NCBI GenBank assembly: GCA_002708905.1
Contig: PAPM01000035.1
Coordinates: 186,001 to 250,000, forward strand
From: Pseudomonadales bacterium
Lineage (GTDB): Bacteria > Pseudomonadota > Gammaproteobacteria > Pseudomonadales > Ketobacteraceae
Direction of reading: 5' to 3'
Length of the DNA: 64,000 nucleotides
In this document: one piece after another, positions 38,664 to 47,638 of the stretch
Layout: the number at the start of each line of letters is the position of its first letter
How positions within the stretch are numbered: position 1 is the first letter of the stretch
Made by a program: the position numbers and the translations under genes
Notes under the pieces: generated by a model
What the model saw: the letters and a program-made list of their open reading frames with translations, nothing else
Databases searched by the model: none
Told to the model about the DNA's origin: nothing

Positions 38664-40505
38664 GTGAGGCTTTTTCGTCCTTTGTTTTTGTGTTTTCTTC
38701 TGTTCTTGCCGCTGGTTTCCCACGCTTCCATATCCGCTGATAAACCCTTCGAGGCCATTAATGGCCAAGTCTATTTCCTGGAAGATGCTGCTGACCGTTT
38801 TACCATTGATACCGTACGCAACCAGGATGCCGATTGGTCCAGGCAGCAGGATGGAAAAGCGTTTAATCAGGGTTACAGCGATTCCACATGGTGGTTGCAT
38901 ACCCGTCTCAATAACGATAGTGCAAAGGAAGTTCTGCGTTATCTTGAACTGAGTTACGCCGTTCTTGATTACGTGGATGTGTGGATCTATTCCGGCGACC
39001 AGCTGGTTAGATTCTTTGAGATGGGCGATAAGCTTCCATTCTCCGCTCGTCCTTTGGAGCATCGCTTTTTTGTCTTCCCTGTGACCTGGGAAGCCGGGCA
39101 GGCATTGGATCTGTATTTTCGCATCAGAACCAGCACGGCGGTACAGGCACCGTTAACGCTGTGGGACCGGGATGCATTTGAGCGCCGTGAAAATCAGGCG
39201 AATATTGCCCAGGGGTTGTATTACGGCGCTATGGTGGTGATCGCCATCTATAACTTTCTTATCTTTATTGTGGTGAGGGATCGCAGTTACCTCTATTACG
39301 TTGCGTTCGTGATGTCGCTGCCACTCTTTATCGCTTCCATGAGCGGGCAGGCTTATCACTACCTGTGGCCTGACTTTGTATTGTGGAATGATCATAGTAT
39401 CCCATTCTTTCTGGCGATGGCATTCGGCACTTCAGCGTTGTTCACGCGGCGCTTTTTACAGGTGCGAGAATGGTCCCGTTTTCTCAACTTTGGATTGGCT
39501 GGGGTGGCTGCCGTTGCCTTTACAACACTGATCCTTTCTTTCGTGGTTCCATATCGCATCAGTATTCATGTGCTGGTTCCGTTAGGGTTGTTTGCCTGCA
39601 TATTCGAAATGTTGGTGGGTGGGATGTCCTGGTACAAGGGCGTCAACAATGCACGTTTCTATGTCATAGCCTGGTTGTCCTTCCTCACTGGTGGGGTGCT
39701 TTTGGCGCTGAATAAACTGGGTGTTATGCCGCAGAATTTTATAACGGAGTATTCGGTGCAAATCGGATCAGTGCTGGAGGCGGTGCTACTGTCGTTCGCC
39801 ATGGCTGAGCGAATTAACGTGGAGCGTCGACTGCGCTTTGCTGCCCAGGATGAGGCGTTGAAAGTAACCCGCCGACTCAATGAACAATTGGAAGAACGAG
39901 TGCGGGAGCGAACTCTGGAGCTTGAAAAACTAAATGCAAAACTGGAGGAAATGAGTAACACGGATCAATTGACCAGGCTCAAGAATCGTCGTTACCTGGA
40001 AAACGTGATGCAGAAAGAGTGGGTGCGCTGCAAACGCTATGAACGTGACTTTGCCATTATGATGCTGGATGTGGATTTCTTCAAAAAGGTGAACGACCAG
40101 TACGGTCACCCTGCAGGAGATGCATGTTTGAAGCGAGTAGCCGAGCTGGTGAGCCAATGCATACGGTGGCCCTCAGATCAGTTGGCCCGTTATGGCGGGG
40201 AAGAGTTCTGCATTGTATTACCGGAAACAGGGGAAGACGGGGCCAGGGTGGTGGCGGAAAGGATCAGGGCGGCAGTGGAAGGTGATCTGATTGAGGCCGA
40301 TGATGTCACTTTCAGCGTCACCATTAGTGTGGGTGTGTGCGTTGGTAAGCCGAAAAAAGGCTCGGTGGATGACATGCTTAAATCCGCTGACCTCGCGCTT
40401 TACCAGTCAAAAGAAACAGGGCGCAATAAGGTCACTCTGTACAACCAGGATAAAATTGCCAATGTGGCCCAATTAACGGTTGGGAATGTCAAACGGGATC
40501 AGTGA
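38664..40505 (+). CDS. 7TM-DISM sensor diguanylate cyclase
   Basis: A 613-residue membrane protein: a signal peptide, a periplasmic 7TMR-DISMED2 jelly-roll domain (about residues 25-165), seven membrane helices (about 180-380), a coiled coil (about 385-435) and a C-terminal GGDEF domain with an intact GGEEF. The inhibitory I-site position reads WPSD, so product feedback is probably lost. The start is GTG at 38664. It would make cyclic-di-GMP in response to an extracellular, possibly carbohydrate, signal; the ligand is unknown. Confidence 0.9.
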   Translation: MRLFRPLFLCFLLFLPLVSHASISADKPFEAINGQVYFLEDAADRFTIDTVRNQDADWSRQQDGKAFNQGYSDSTWWLHTRLNNDSAKEVLRYLELSYAVLDYVDVWIYSGDQLVRFFEMGDKLPFSARPLEHRFFVFPVTWEAGQALDLYFRIRTSTAVQAPLTLWDRDAFERRENQANIAQGLYYGAMVVIAIYNFLIFIVVRDRSYLYYVAFVMSLPLFIASMSGQAYHYLWPDFVLWNDHSIPFFLAMAFGTSALFTRRFLQVREWSRFLNFGLAGVAAVAFTTLILSFVVPYRISIHVLVPLGLFACIFEMLVGGMSWYKGVNNARFYVIAWLSFLTGGVLLALNKLGVMPQNFITEYSVQIGSVLEAVLLSFAMAERINVERRLRFAAQDEALKVTRRLNEQLEERVRERTLELEKLNAKLEEMSNTDQLTRLKNRRYLENVMQKEWVRCKRYERDFAIMMLDVDFFKKVNDQYGHPAGDACLKRVAELVSQCIRWPSDQLARYGGEEFCIVLPETGEDGARVVAERIRAAVEGDLIEADDVTFSVTISVGVCVGKPKKGSVDDMLKSADLALYQSKETGRNKVTLYNQDKIANVAQLTVGNVKRDQ

Positions 40506-40586
40506 TCTGCCGGGGCTCGCTTTCTAATTCGAGGTAGACGCGTCATAATCGCGCACCAACTCAAACTGGATTAGATTTATCGGGTA

Positions 40587-41648
40587 ATGACCTCTGCAAT
40601 TCATATCAAAACACCGGTCTTGAAATGGGCGTTGGGAGACCAGGCTCGCAGTTATATCGAACAGAACGGGTTTGGAGCAGATGACATCGACCTGCTGGTT
40701 GGTGCCTCCGGAGGACCCAAGTGGTTGGTGTTGGCGGGGCTGGACCGGGTTCTGTTCCACGATTTTCTGCCGACCAGAACCACTCCCTTAACCACCGTCG
40801 CATCCAGCATAGGTAGCTGGCGCTTTGCTGTCATGGCGCAAAGAGATCCAATCAAAGCGCTGGATCGTTTTCTTGAGGCTTATCTGGCCCAGAGTTACTC
40901 CGAGAACGTTACCGTTCATGATGTGTCCCGCGTATTGGATGAGGTGCTGACTCACTTGCTGGGGCCGACAGGCGCAGCCGAGATATTGGCTCACCCTGTG
41001 TATCGAAATCATATCGTTACCATCCGCAGCGGTCCGTTGTTGAGCTCCGAGGGGAGGGTGCGTTTGATGAGTGGTTTGGCCACCACTTTCCTGGCTAATT
41101 TAACCGGTCGCTCCAGATTGGGCTGGTTTTGCGAGCGGGCTGTGTTCGGTGACCCCCGTGACGCCATGATCGAGTTTGGCGATCCGTTGCCTACCCGGCA
41201 TGTTGCCCTGTCCCGGGATAACCTGGAATTGGCCTTGCGTGCATCCGGCGCTGTGCCGCTCGTTCTTGCCGGAGTGAAAGACATTCCCGGAGCGCCGGGA
41301 GGGATCTACCGGGATGGAGGTGTCACCGACTATCATTTTGATGAACCACTTACTGCTTCTCGGCGCCTGGTGTTTTACCCGCATTTTTATCAGTACTGTA
41401 TTCCCGGCTGGTTCGATAAATTGTTGAAAGTCAGGCATCATGTCGATCCCGTATGGCGGAATCTGGTGTTGGTGTCCCCGGCGGCTGAATTTGTGGCCGC
41501 ACTGCCCGGTGGGCGAATTCCTGATCGAAGAGATTTTTTTAAACTGGATAACCACCAACGTATGGTGCTTTGGCAGCGGACCGTCGCGGAATCCGAGCGC
41601 TTGGGGGAAGCTTTCCTGCAGGCGATCGACAAGCAGTGTTTTGACTGA
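40587..41648 (+). CDS. Patatin-like phospholipase family protein
   Basis: A 353-residue soluble protein. A GASGG motif (residues 39-43) supplies a Ser41 nucleophile elbow, and a RDGG motif around residue 243 supplies the catalytic Asp, the patatin Ser-Asp dyad. The usual glycine-rich oxyanion-hole motif at the N-terminus is not seen, and the sequence is otherwise distant from classical patatins. Lipid acyl hydrolase activity is plausible. The methyltransferase gene starts 26 bases downstream. Confidence 0.75.
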   Translation: MTSAIHIKTPVLKWALGDQARSYIEQNGFGADDIDLLVGASGGPKWLVLAGLDRVLFHDFLPTRTTPLTTVASSIGSWRFAVMAQRDPIKALDRFLEAYLAQSYSENVTVHDVSRVLDEVLTHLLGPTGAAEILAHPVYRNHIVTIRSGPLLSSEGRVRLMSGLATTFLANLTGRSRLGWFCERAVFGDPRDAMIEFGDPLPTRHVALSRDNLELALRASGAVPLVLAGVKDIPGAPGGIYRDGGVTDYHFDEPLTASRRLVFYPHFYQYCIPGWFDKLLKVRHHVDPVWRNLVLVSPAAEFVAALPGGRIPDRRDFFKLDNHQRMVLWQRTVAESERLGEAFLQAIDKQCFD

Positions 41649-41673
41649 TTTCAGGAGAGTGGGAAATCACAGT

Positions 41674-42324
41674 ATGGATGGGTTGCCGTTTGTTCTGGAT
41701 GGCGTTCGGATCGAGCCACGCAAGCTGCCTCAGGTTCCGGAGATTTCTCTACTGCTGATGCAGGATGAGTATCCGGAACAGAATCTCCAGCAAACGGACT
41801 ATCAGCGCCTGATGGAGGCTCCGCCCTATTGGGCCTTTTGCTGGGGTGGGGGACAGGCGTTGGCACGCTGGATCCTGGATAACCCCCATGCGGTGAGGGG
41901 CCGTCGGGTAGTGGATTTTGGGGCTGGTTCAGGCGTTGCGGGCATCGCTGCGGCCATGGCGGGTGCTGCACATGTGTTGTGTGTGGATACAGATGGTGAT
42001 GCCTTGATTGCCTGTGACCGCAACGCTCAATTGAATGGCGTGGAGCTAGAAACCGCCACAACGATGTCCCTTCATCAAGGGGAGCTGTTGCTGGCCGCCG
42101 ATGTTTGTTATGAGGATAAGGGCTATAGCGGTGTCATAGGTCACATGATTTCTGGGGGGGAGGTGATTGTAGCGGAGTCCCGCCTGCGGAACCTTGCAGA
42201 GCGTTTCCCCCAGTTGCAGTTGGTAGGTCAGTCCCAGGTGCGCACACTTCCCGACCTGGATGAGTCTGAAAACTATGACCTGGTGCACATTTTTTGCTCT
42301 CATCATCAGGGCAAAAAGCCTTAA
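41674..42324 (+). CDS. Class I SAM-dependent methyltransferase (ETFB/L11 lysine methyltransferase-like)
   Basis: A 216-residue Rossmann methyltransferase. Motif I is VVDFGAGSGVAGIAAAMAGA (about residues 75-94), the acidic motif II is LCVDTD (about 98), and a LLAADVCYED motif follows near 140. This pattern resembles METTL20-like protein-lysine methyltransferases and the PrmA relatives. The frame is open far upstream, but the ATG at 41674 has a GGGA 10 bases before it and fits the fold. Substrate unknown. Confidence 0.82.
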   Translation: MDGLPFVLDGVRIEPRKLPQVPEISLLLMQDEYPEQNLQQTDYQRLMEAPPYWAFCWGGGQALARWILDNPHAVRGRRVVDFGAGSGVAGIAAAMAGAAHVLCVDTDGDALIACDRNAQLNGVELETATTMSLHQGELLLAADVCYEDKGYSGVIGHMISGGEVIVAESRLRNLAERFPQLQLVGQSQVRTLPDLDESENYDLVHIFCSHHQGKKP

Positions 42325-42498
42325 AATTCGCACCGTTACAAAGGTCAACATTTCTTCACATAATCCCCAACGGATGTCCACGTAGTTATTGAAAGTCCTT
42401 TGCTATAGTCCTAGTCATAAGAGTATTCCATACCTGTTTTTCCAACCCAATGACCATGTTTTCAGACCGTTACAGTTTGAACGACGGAGTTTTCACCA

Positions 42499-44742
42499 AT
42501 GCTGCAGGGCGCAACTCAAAATCCGGATCTGGCACTCAGGTGGCACGGGGCTGGGCGCTCGAAAAGCGGGAATGGGCCGGTGCTCACTGAAGGCTACAGT
42601 CAGGATGATATCAAGAATGGGTTTCGGGTTGATTCGTTGACACCAAAGCCCCTTGGCGATCGTCTGAAAATGGGCTGTGCGGCCCTGTTTTCCGTGTTGA
42701 TCCCGGTTTTATTCCTGCTGACGCTGCTGTTTATTACCGGCAGTTGGCTGAGTCTGACCTGGCAGACACTGACGGCTCCGGAAGGGATCAACAGCCTCGC
42801 TCTAGGCGTATTTGTGGCAGGTGATCTGTTTCTGCTTGGCTTCCTGTATGCCCTTTATCGGCGGCTTTCCCTCACACGTCGGCAATCCAGAACGTTTTAT
42901 ACCGTAACCTCGGAGACCCAGCCTGAGCTTCATGCGTTTATCTGCCATATTGCAGAGATGCTGGGGGCGCCCGCGCCGAAGCGTGTCAAGCTGGATGCCG
43001 AGGTTGGCCTGATCCTGCGCCCGACGTCATTGCGGGAAGCGTTGTCCGGGGAAGGGCCGGAAGTGGTAATTGGGTTACCCCTGCTCTACGGTTTGAGTGC
43101 CCGTCAGTTGTCCGGTGTGATTGCCCATGCCTATGCGGGATATTCCCGCGAGGCAAGAATCCAGGGCTATCCGGTACTCAGTTCAGTGGACCGTTGGCTA
43201 TTCAGCCAGACCGGATTAGGGCGTTTGAATGCACCAACCCGGTCTGATTTTGACGTTAAACCCCGGACCTACCTCGATACTTTGTTCAAGCCTTGGGATG
43301 TGTTGGTTCAAGGCACATTCTATGTGGTCTACAGAGTCGTCAGTTCCATGACCTTTGAAGTCAGTCGTAAAGTGGACATGGCGGGCGATCTGCTGAGTGC
43401 CCGTGTGGCTGGATCGACCGAATTCCGCTCCACCCAGTTCCGTTTGCGTTCCCTGCACTATGGTCAAGTAAATGCCAATCAGGAGTTGGTTGGAAGCTGG
43501 CGCACCAAGAAGCTTTCAGACAATTTCCCTGCGCTGGTGGTGGATCATGCGGATACCCTGCAGTTGTCTTTGCGCCCACGACTTATTCAGGAGATGGAAG
43601 AGTTGGTTACGCCGCTGACCCGCAGTCGTATTGTGGATCTGGGGCGCATAGTGAATGTTGAGCATACTCAGGAAGAGGGTGCTTGTTTCCTGTTGGGGGC
43701 CGCGATTTCCCTGCTGCGAGAACCGGCCAAGGTCAGTAAAGCGGTGACGCTTGCCCATTATCGGTTTATCGGTATACGCCACCCTGATGTGTACTCTACC
43801 CAGAAAGTGCAGTCCATCCAGAAGGCTGAGCGGGAAAAAGCCAAGCGCCATCAGGTGTTTCTGGGGTTGGAGCGCAGTGGTCGAATTGTTCGGGTGGATG
43901 ATTTTGAGCACTATCGGGCTAATGCCGTGGAGTCCCAGCTGGTGGACTACCGTATCTTGTCTGAGAAGCTGCGGGTTAATGAACCGGAGATCGCCCACCA
44001 GGCGGATATCATTCGTGAACTGGAGTTTCGTAAAAACCTGCTTCACACCCGAAAGGTGTTGGAAGAGTGCAAGAGCGCCGATGGCATGGTGCTCAGGGAT
44101 CTTGAGGTTCAGTGGCTCACCCTGATCAAGGACCAGAGCGAATTCAAAGGGATTTTGGCTGGATACGAATCCAGTTTCTCCCGTAAAGCCGCTATTGCCC
44201 TGAGCCTGGCTCTGGAAACGCCCCAGGTGCAGGAGCAGCTGCAAATGAGTCGCCAGGAGCTGCATTCCCATTTTGTGCGCCTGGTGGATGCGCTGAGTTT
44301 TCTGCATCGCAGCTTTGAATCTATCCAGCGCTTGCGTTCTTATACCCAGGTGCTCGGTCAGTTGTTGGTGGAAATAGGGGCTGACACCCGGGTCAATCCT
44401 ACACTGGTGGATATGAGCAATCGGTATCAGCGTTACATGATGATTGAGTTGGATGCCCTGGTGCGTATTTTCTCAGGCGTTGCTTATCCGTTGGGCGGCT
44501 TCAGTTTCCGGGGAACGGTACAAGATAACAACGATGCAGGAATGTTAACGGTCGGCGACGTGGTGCGGGAAGAGGTTCCGGACCTGGATTCGGCTGGTTC
44601 CTGTCCGGAGGCCTGTCATCGGGTTGCCAATGCGGTATGTCAGTATCTGGATGCGTTCAATGAGGAACTGCAACAGCGTCTGACCAGCATTGTGACCTGT
44701 GTTGATTATGCCTATCCGCCGGAGGACGAGGCGCCCAAATAG
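42499..44742 (+). CDS. M48-like membrane protein with a destroyed zinc site
   Basis: A 747-residue protein with two membrane helices near residues 55-80 and 90-115, then an M48-like region. Where M48 peptidases have HExxH, this has HAYAG (210-214): the first His stays, but the Glu and second His are lost. Further on, the ExxAD motif reads DMAGD (293-297). The rest is a long helical, coiled-coil-rich region. It is therefore likely a non-catalytic scaffold or substrate-binding relative of M48 proteins. A GGAG lies 9 bases before the ATG. The last 31 bases overlap the convergent tetR gene. Confidence 0.72.
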   Translation: MLQGATQNPDLALRWHGAGRSKSGNGPVLTEGYSQDDIKNGFRVDSLTPKPLGDRLKMGCAALFSVLIPVLFLLTLLFITGSWLSLTWQTLTAPEGINSLALGVFVAGDLFLLGFLYALYRRLSLTRRQSRTFYTVTSETQPELHAFICHIAEMLGAPAPKRVKLDAEVGLILRPTSLREALSGEGPEVVIGLPLLYGLSARQLSGVIAHAYAGYSREARIQGYPVLSSVDRWLFSQTGLGRLNAPTRSDFDVKPRTYLDTLFKPWDVLVQGTFYVVYRVVSSMTFEVSRKVDMAGDLLSARVAGSTEFRSTQFRLRSLHYGQVNANQELVGSWRTKKLSDNFPALVVDHADTLQLSLRPRLIQEMEELVTPLTRSRIVDLGRIVNVEHTQEEGACFLLGAAISLLREPAKVSKAVTLAHYRFIGIRHPDVYSTQKVQSIQKAEREKAKRHQVFLGLERSGRIVRVDDFEHYRANAVESQLVDYRILSEKLRVNEPEIAHQADIIRELEFRKNLLHTRKVLEECKSADGMVLRDLEVQWLTLIKDQSEFKGILAGYESSFSRKAAIALSLALETPQVQEQLQMSRQELHSHFVRLVDALSFLHRSFESIQRLRSYTQVLGQLLVEIGADTRVNPTLVDMSNRYQRYMMIELDALVRIFSGVAYPLGGFSFRGTVQDNNDAGMLTVGDVVREEVPDLDSAGSCPEACHRVANAVCQYLDAFNEELQQRLTSIVTCVDYAYPPEDEAPK

Positions 44743-45356
44743 GTATCCGCCACAGCATCCAGCAGCTCGCGACCCTCTGGTGGCAGGTAGGGTGCTATGT
44801 GGCTTATCACCTGATAGACCCCGGCTTCCAGGTCATCCGGTTCGCTGTTGGACCCCATGTGGCGAATGTGCTGGAAATTCAGCCAATAAGTGGCGGTGAG
44901 GGCAATATTGGTCGATAAACGCTCCGCTTCCTCACGGCTGATACTGATAAGCGACTGGCCTTCCATGACTTGGATGATGCTGAGGGCCGCGTCCTGTTTC
45001 TTGTCCAGAATGCGGTTGAATTTCCTCTGCAGTTTTTCGTTCCTTTCCAGGATGGTGACCGGATCCCGGTACAGAAAGCGGTAGTCCCACATGCGCTCGA
45101 AGATCATATGGACATACATCCAATAGTCCATCATATCGAGCCCCGGATCAGTCGGGGACTGCAGAACGTCGAGCATGTTCTCTTCGAATGCCTGAAACAG
45201 TTCAGAGATGATTTCGTCTTTGTTACGGAAGTGGTAGTAGAGGTTGCCGGGGCTGATATCCATCTCGTTGGCGATATCAATGGTGGTGACATTTGGTTCG
45301 CCACACAGGTTGAACAGCTCCAGGCTGGTTACCAGAATGCGGTCACGTGTTTTCAT
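44712..45356 (-). CDS. TetR family transcriptional regulator
   Basis: A 214-residue repressor with an N-terminal helix-turn-helix (about residues 5-50: TRDRILVTSLELFN, then TTIDIANEMDISPGNLYYHFRNKDEI) and a helical C-terminal ligand domain of the TetR_C type found in fatty-acid-related regulators. Targets are unknown. Its 3' end overlaps the end of the M48-like gene by 31 bases. The 326-base region upstream to gap holds a small open frame and one palindrome, described separately. Confidence 0.9.
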   Translation of the reverse strand: MKTRDRILVTSLELFNLCGEPNVTTIDIANEMDISPGNLYYHFRNKDEIISELFQAFEENMLDVLQSPTDPGLDMMDYWMYVHMIFERMWDYRFLYRDPVTILERNEKLQRKFNRILDKKQDAALSIIQVMEGQSLISISREEAERLSTNIALTATYWLNFQHIRHMGSNSEPDDLEAGVYQVISHIAPYLPPEGRELLDAVADTYLGASSSGG

Positions 45357-45471
45357 TGATGATTATCTTTGTCCCTAAACAACCTTGGTCAGCGTGCCGA
45401 AGCCCCCATTTCAGCCATAAGCATACGCCAGGGTGCGCATCAAGTCATCCCATCAATTCTTGGTTTTGGGT

Positions 45472-45651
45472 TTAAGTCGCTGAAATTAAGAGTGAAATTT
45501 GATTTAGGGCAGTGTCAGTCCCGAACCGGGAATAAGTCAGATTGATAATTGCGCCCATTAAAAAGATAATAGGCGCCCCGATGAGCCGGCAGGCTGCATT
45601 TTTCCAGTAAATTCTGGTTAAACCAGGGTAAACAGCCGGTAAAAGCAACAT
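45472..45651 (-). CDS. Possible small membrane protein upstream of gap (weak)
   Basis: A 59-residue reading frame from an ATG at 45651 (a TTG at 45693 extends it to 73). Two hydrophobic segments (MLLLPAVYPG and LIGAPIIFLMGAIINL) could be membrane helices separated by a basic turn. A GGAG lies only 2 bases before the ATG, which is too close. It fills most of the tetR-gap intergenic region and runs opposite to the gap promoter. It could be a chance frame. Confidence 0.25.
   Translation of the reverse strand: MLLLPAVYPGLTRIYWKNAACRLIGAPIIFLMGAIINLTYSRFGTDTALNQISLLISAT
45614..45626. promoter_or_regulatory. 13-bp palindrome upstream of gap
   Basis: CTGGTT and AACCAG flank a single A, a perfect inverted repeat 57 bases upstream of the gap start codon. 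Position and symmetry suit an operator for gap. It lies within the weak 59-residue frame. Confidence 0.35.
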
Positions 45652-45682
45652 AGCTCCAAGCAATTGTAAAAAGGTATTAGCC

Positions 45683-47128
45683 GTGGCAGACAAGTCTACT
45701 CAACATTTGCAATCCTGGATTAATCGTGAAGCGCTCGCCGAGTCCATGATCCCGTTGATCGGTAAACTGTATCGTGAACACAATGTGGTCACATCCGTTT
45801 ATGGTCGGCCCATCATCAACCGCTCTGTAATCGATATCATCAAAGCCCATCGCTTTGTGCGTCAACTGCAGGTTGAAGCGCTGGATGTGTCTGAGACCTT
45901 CCCGGTTCTGGAAGCTTTGGTTGGCCTGAATCTGGGGCCTGCTCGTATCGATATCGGTAAGTTGGCGGTTAAGTATCGCGCCGAAGGCAAAGGCCAGAAT
46001 GTGGCTGATTTCGTGCGGGCTGAAGTTGCCGATGCCCTGGATCCCAGTGCATCTTCTATCGCCCCGCCAAAGGACGTCGTGCTCTATGGTTTTGGCCGTA
46101 TCGGTCGACTGCTGGCCCGTATCCTGATTGAAAAAGCCGGTGGCGGTGCTGCATTGCGTTTGAGAGCCATCGTAGTGCGCCAGGGGGGCGCTGAAAATGA
46201 CCTGGTAAAGCGTGCCAGTCTGTTGCGTCGTGATTCCGTCCACGGTTCCTTCCAGGGCACTATCTCTATAGATGAAGAAAACCAGGCGATTATCGCCAAT
46301 GGCAATTACATCCAGGTGATCTACTCAGACAACCCCGAGACAGTGGATTACACCCAGTACGGTATCAAAGACGCGATTGTGGTGGACAACACTGGTAAAT
46401 GGCGCGATGAAGAAGGTCTGGGCAAGCATCTGAAATGTCCGGGCGTTTCCCAGGCTGTGTTGACCGCGCCAGGCAAAGGTGACGTCAAGAACATCGTAAT
46501 GGGTGTGAATGACGATCTGATCACCAGCGATGACAGAATCCTGTCTGCCGCCAGCTGTACCACCAATGCGATTGTGCCTGTGCTCAAGGTTGTTAATGAT
46601 CTCTACGGTATTGAAAATGGCCATGTTGAGACGGTTCACTCCTACACCAATGACCAGAACCTGATCGACAACTACCACAAAGGTAACCGTCGTGGTCGTT
46701 CTGCTGCCCTGAACATGGTTATCACGGAAACCGGTGCGGCTAAAGCTGTGGCCAAGGCGCTGCCTGAATTGAAAGGCAAGCTGACCGGTAATGCCATCCG
46801 GGTGCCGACACCGAACGTCTCCATGGCGATTCTGAACCTGACTTTGAACAAGGAAGTATCGGTTGAGGAAATCAACAAGCAGTTGCGTGACGCGTCTCTG
46901 GAAGGGCCGCTGCGCAAGCAGATTGATTACGTCAACTCTCCGGAAGTGGTGTCTACCGACTTCGTGGGCTCCCGCTATGCCAGTATCGTTGATGCGGAAT
47001 CAACCATCGTCAATGGTAATCGTTGTGTATTGTACGTCTGGTATGACAACGAGTTTGGTTACAGCTGTCAGGTGGTTCGTCTGCTGCAGAAAATGGCAGG
47101 CGTGACCTACCCAGCCTTCCCGAAATAA
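45683..47128 (+). CDS. gap: Glyceraldehyde-3-phosphate dehydrogenase, long N-terminal form
   Basis: A 481-residue enzyme converting glyceraldehyde 3-phosphate to 1,3-bisphosphoglycerate. About 130 extra residues precede the NAD-binding GFGRIGR (about 136). The catalytic cysteine is in SAASCTTNAIVP, about residue 292, and the WYDNEFGYS end is canonical. The start is GTG. The same long form sits next to the nqr operon in Pseudomonas (PA3001). It is possibly a gluconeogenic enzyme there; the extension's function is not known. Confidence 0.93.
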   Translation: MADKSTQHLQSWINREALAESMIPLIGKLYREHNVVTSVYGRPIINRSVIDIIKAHRFVRQLQVEALDVSETFPVLEALVGLNLGPARIDIGKLAVKYRAEGKGQNVADFVRAEVADALDPSASSIAPPKDVVLYGFGRIGRLLARILIEKAGGGAALRLRAIVVRQGGAENDLVKRASLLRRDSVHGSFQGTISIDEENQAIIANGNYIQVIYSDNPETVDYTQYGIKDAIVVDNTGKWRDEEGLGKHLKCPGVSQAVLTAPGKGDVKNIVMGVNDDLITSDDRILSAASCTTNAIVPVLKVVNDLYGIENGHVETVHSYTNDQNLIDNYHKGNRRGRSAALNMVITETGAAKAVAKALPELKGKLTGNAIRVPTPNVSMAILNLTLNKEVSVEEINKQLRDASLEGPLRKQIDYVNSPEVVSTDFVGSRYASIVDAESTIVNGNRCVLYVWYDNEFGYSCQVVRLLQKMAGVTYPAFPK

Positions 47129-47162
47129 GTTAACTATTTCGCTAAGGTATTGAAAAACAAGC

Positions 47163-47195
47163 GGGGGTGGTTCAGGCCACCCCTGTTCGTTTTTT
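47163..47195 (+). terminator. Probable terminator after gap
   Basis: GGGGTGG (47164-47170) pairs with CCACCCC (47177-47183) around a 6-base loop; after a short gap a run of T follows to 47195. Confidence 0.55.
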
Positions 47196-47638
47196 AGGCC
47201 TTACAGAAATATATTCCTGCCTATTTACAATAAATTCGGTTCTCAACTAGCCAATAAGGGCGATACAAATTATAATCCGCCCGCAAATTTAGGGTTGAGG
47301 GACTGGATTCGTCCAGATTTTCGTGAATGCACCTTCCTGAAGTTATCGGAGAGTTGGCCGACAGAAGTACGATTTCAAACTAGAGTGGACGCAGTTGTCT
47401 CTCTTTCGATCACTGACAAACAAGAATGAGCAGAAAGCCCATACAGATAATTTGCTGCGTGGTTTTTGTACATTCGGTTTACGGTATCCGTACTACACTG
47501 TTGTCTGACGGAGCTCAGATCTTGAGTGGTCTCTGAACCTCTGCCTTAAGTTTAAGCATCTACATTTGAACGGGATTGTCGGCTCAAAAGGCATGGCAAT
47601 TCACTGGAGCGTAAATTTAACAGAAACGGTTAGGGGCT
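47196..47638 (+). promoter_or_regulatory. Long intergenic region upstream of the nqr operon
   Basis: About 440 bases without a convincing gene. A perfect TATAAT lies at 47271-47276 but has no good -35 box. A perfect 5-bp hairpin, CTGGA-TTCG-TCCAG, with a stable UUCG loop sits at 47303-47316. ACGG-TAT-CCGT is an inverted repeat at 47481-47491. A 36-codon frame from 47426 has no ribosome binding site. If transcription starts near 47283, the nqr leader would be about 355 bases long. Confidence 0.4.

Noticed and set aside
47426-47536. 36-codon frame in the nqr leader
   Set aside because: No ribosome binding site and no recognisable composition; likely chance.
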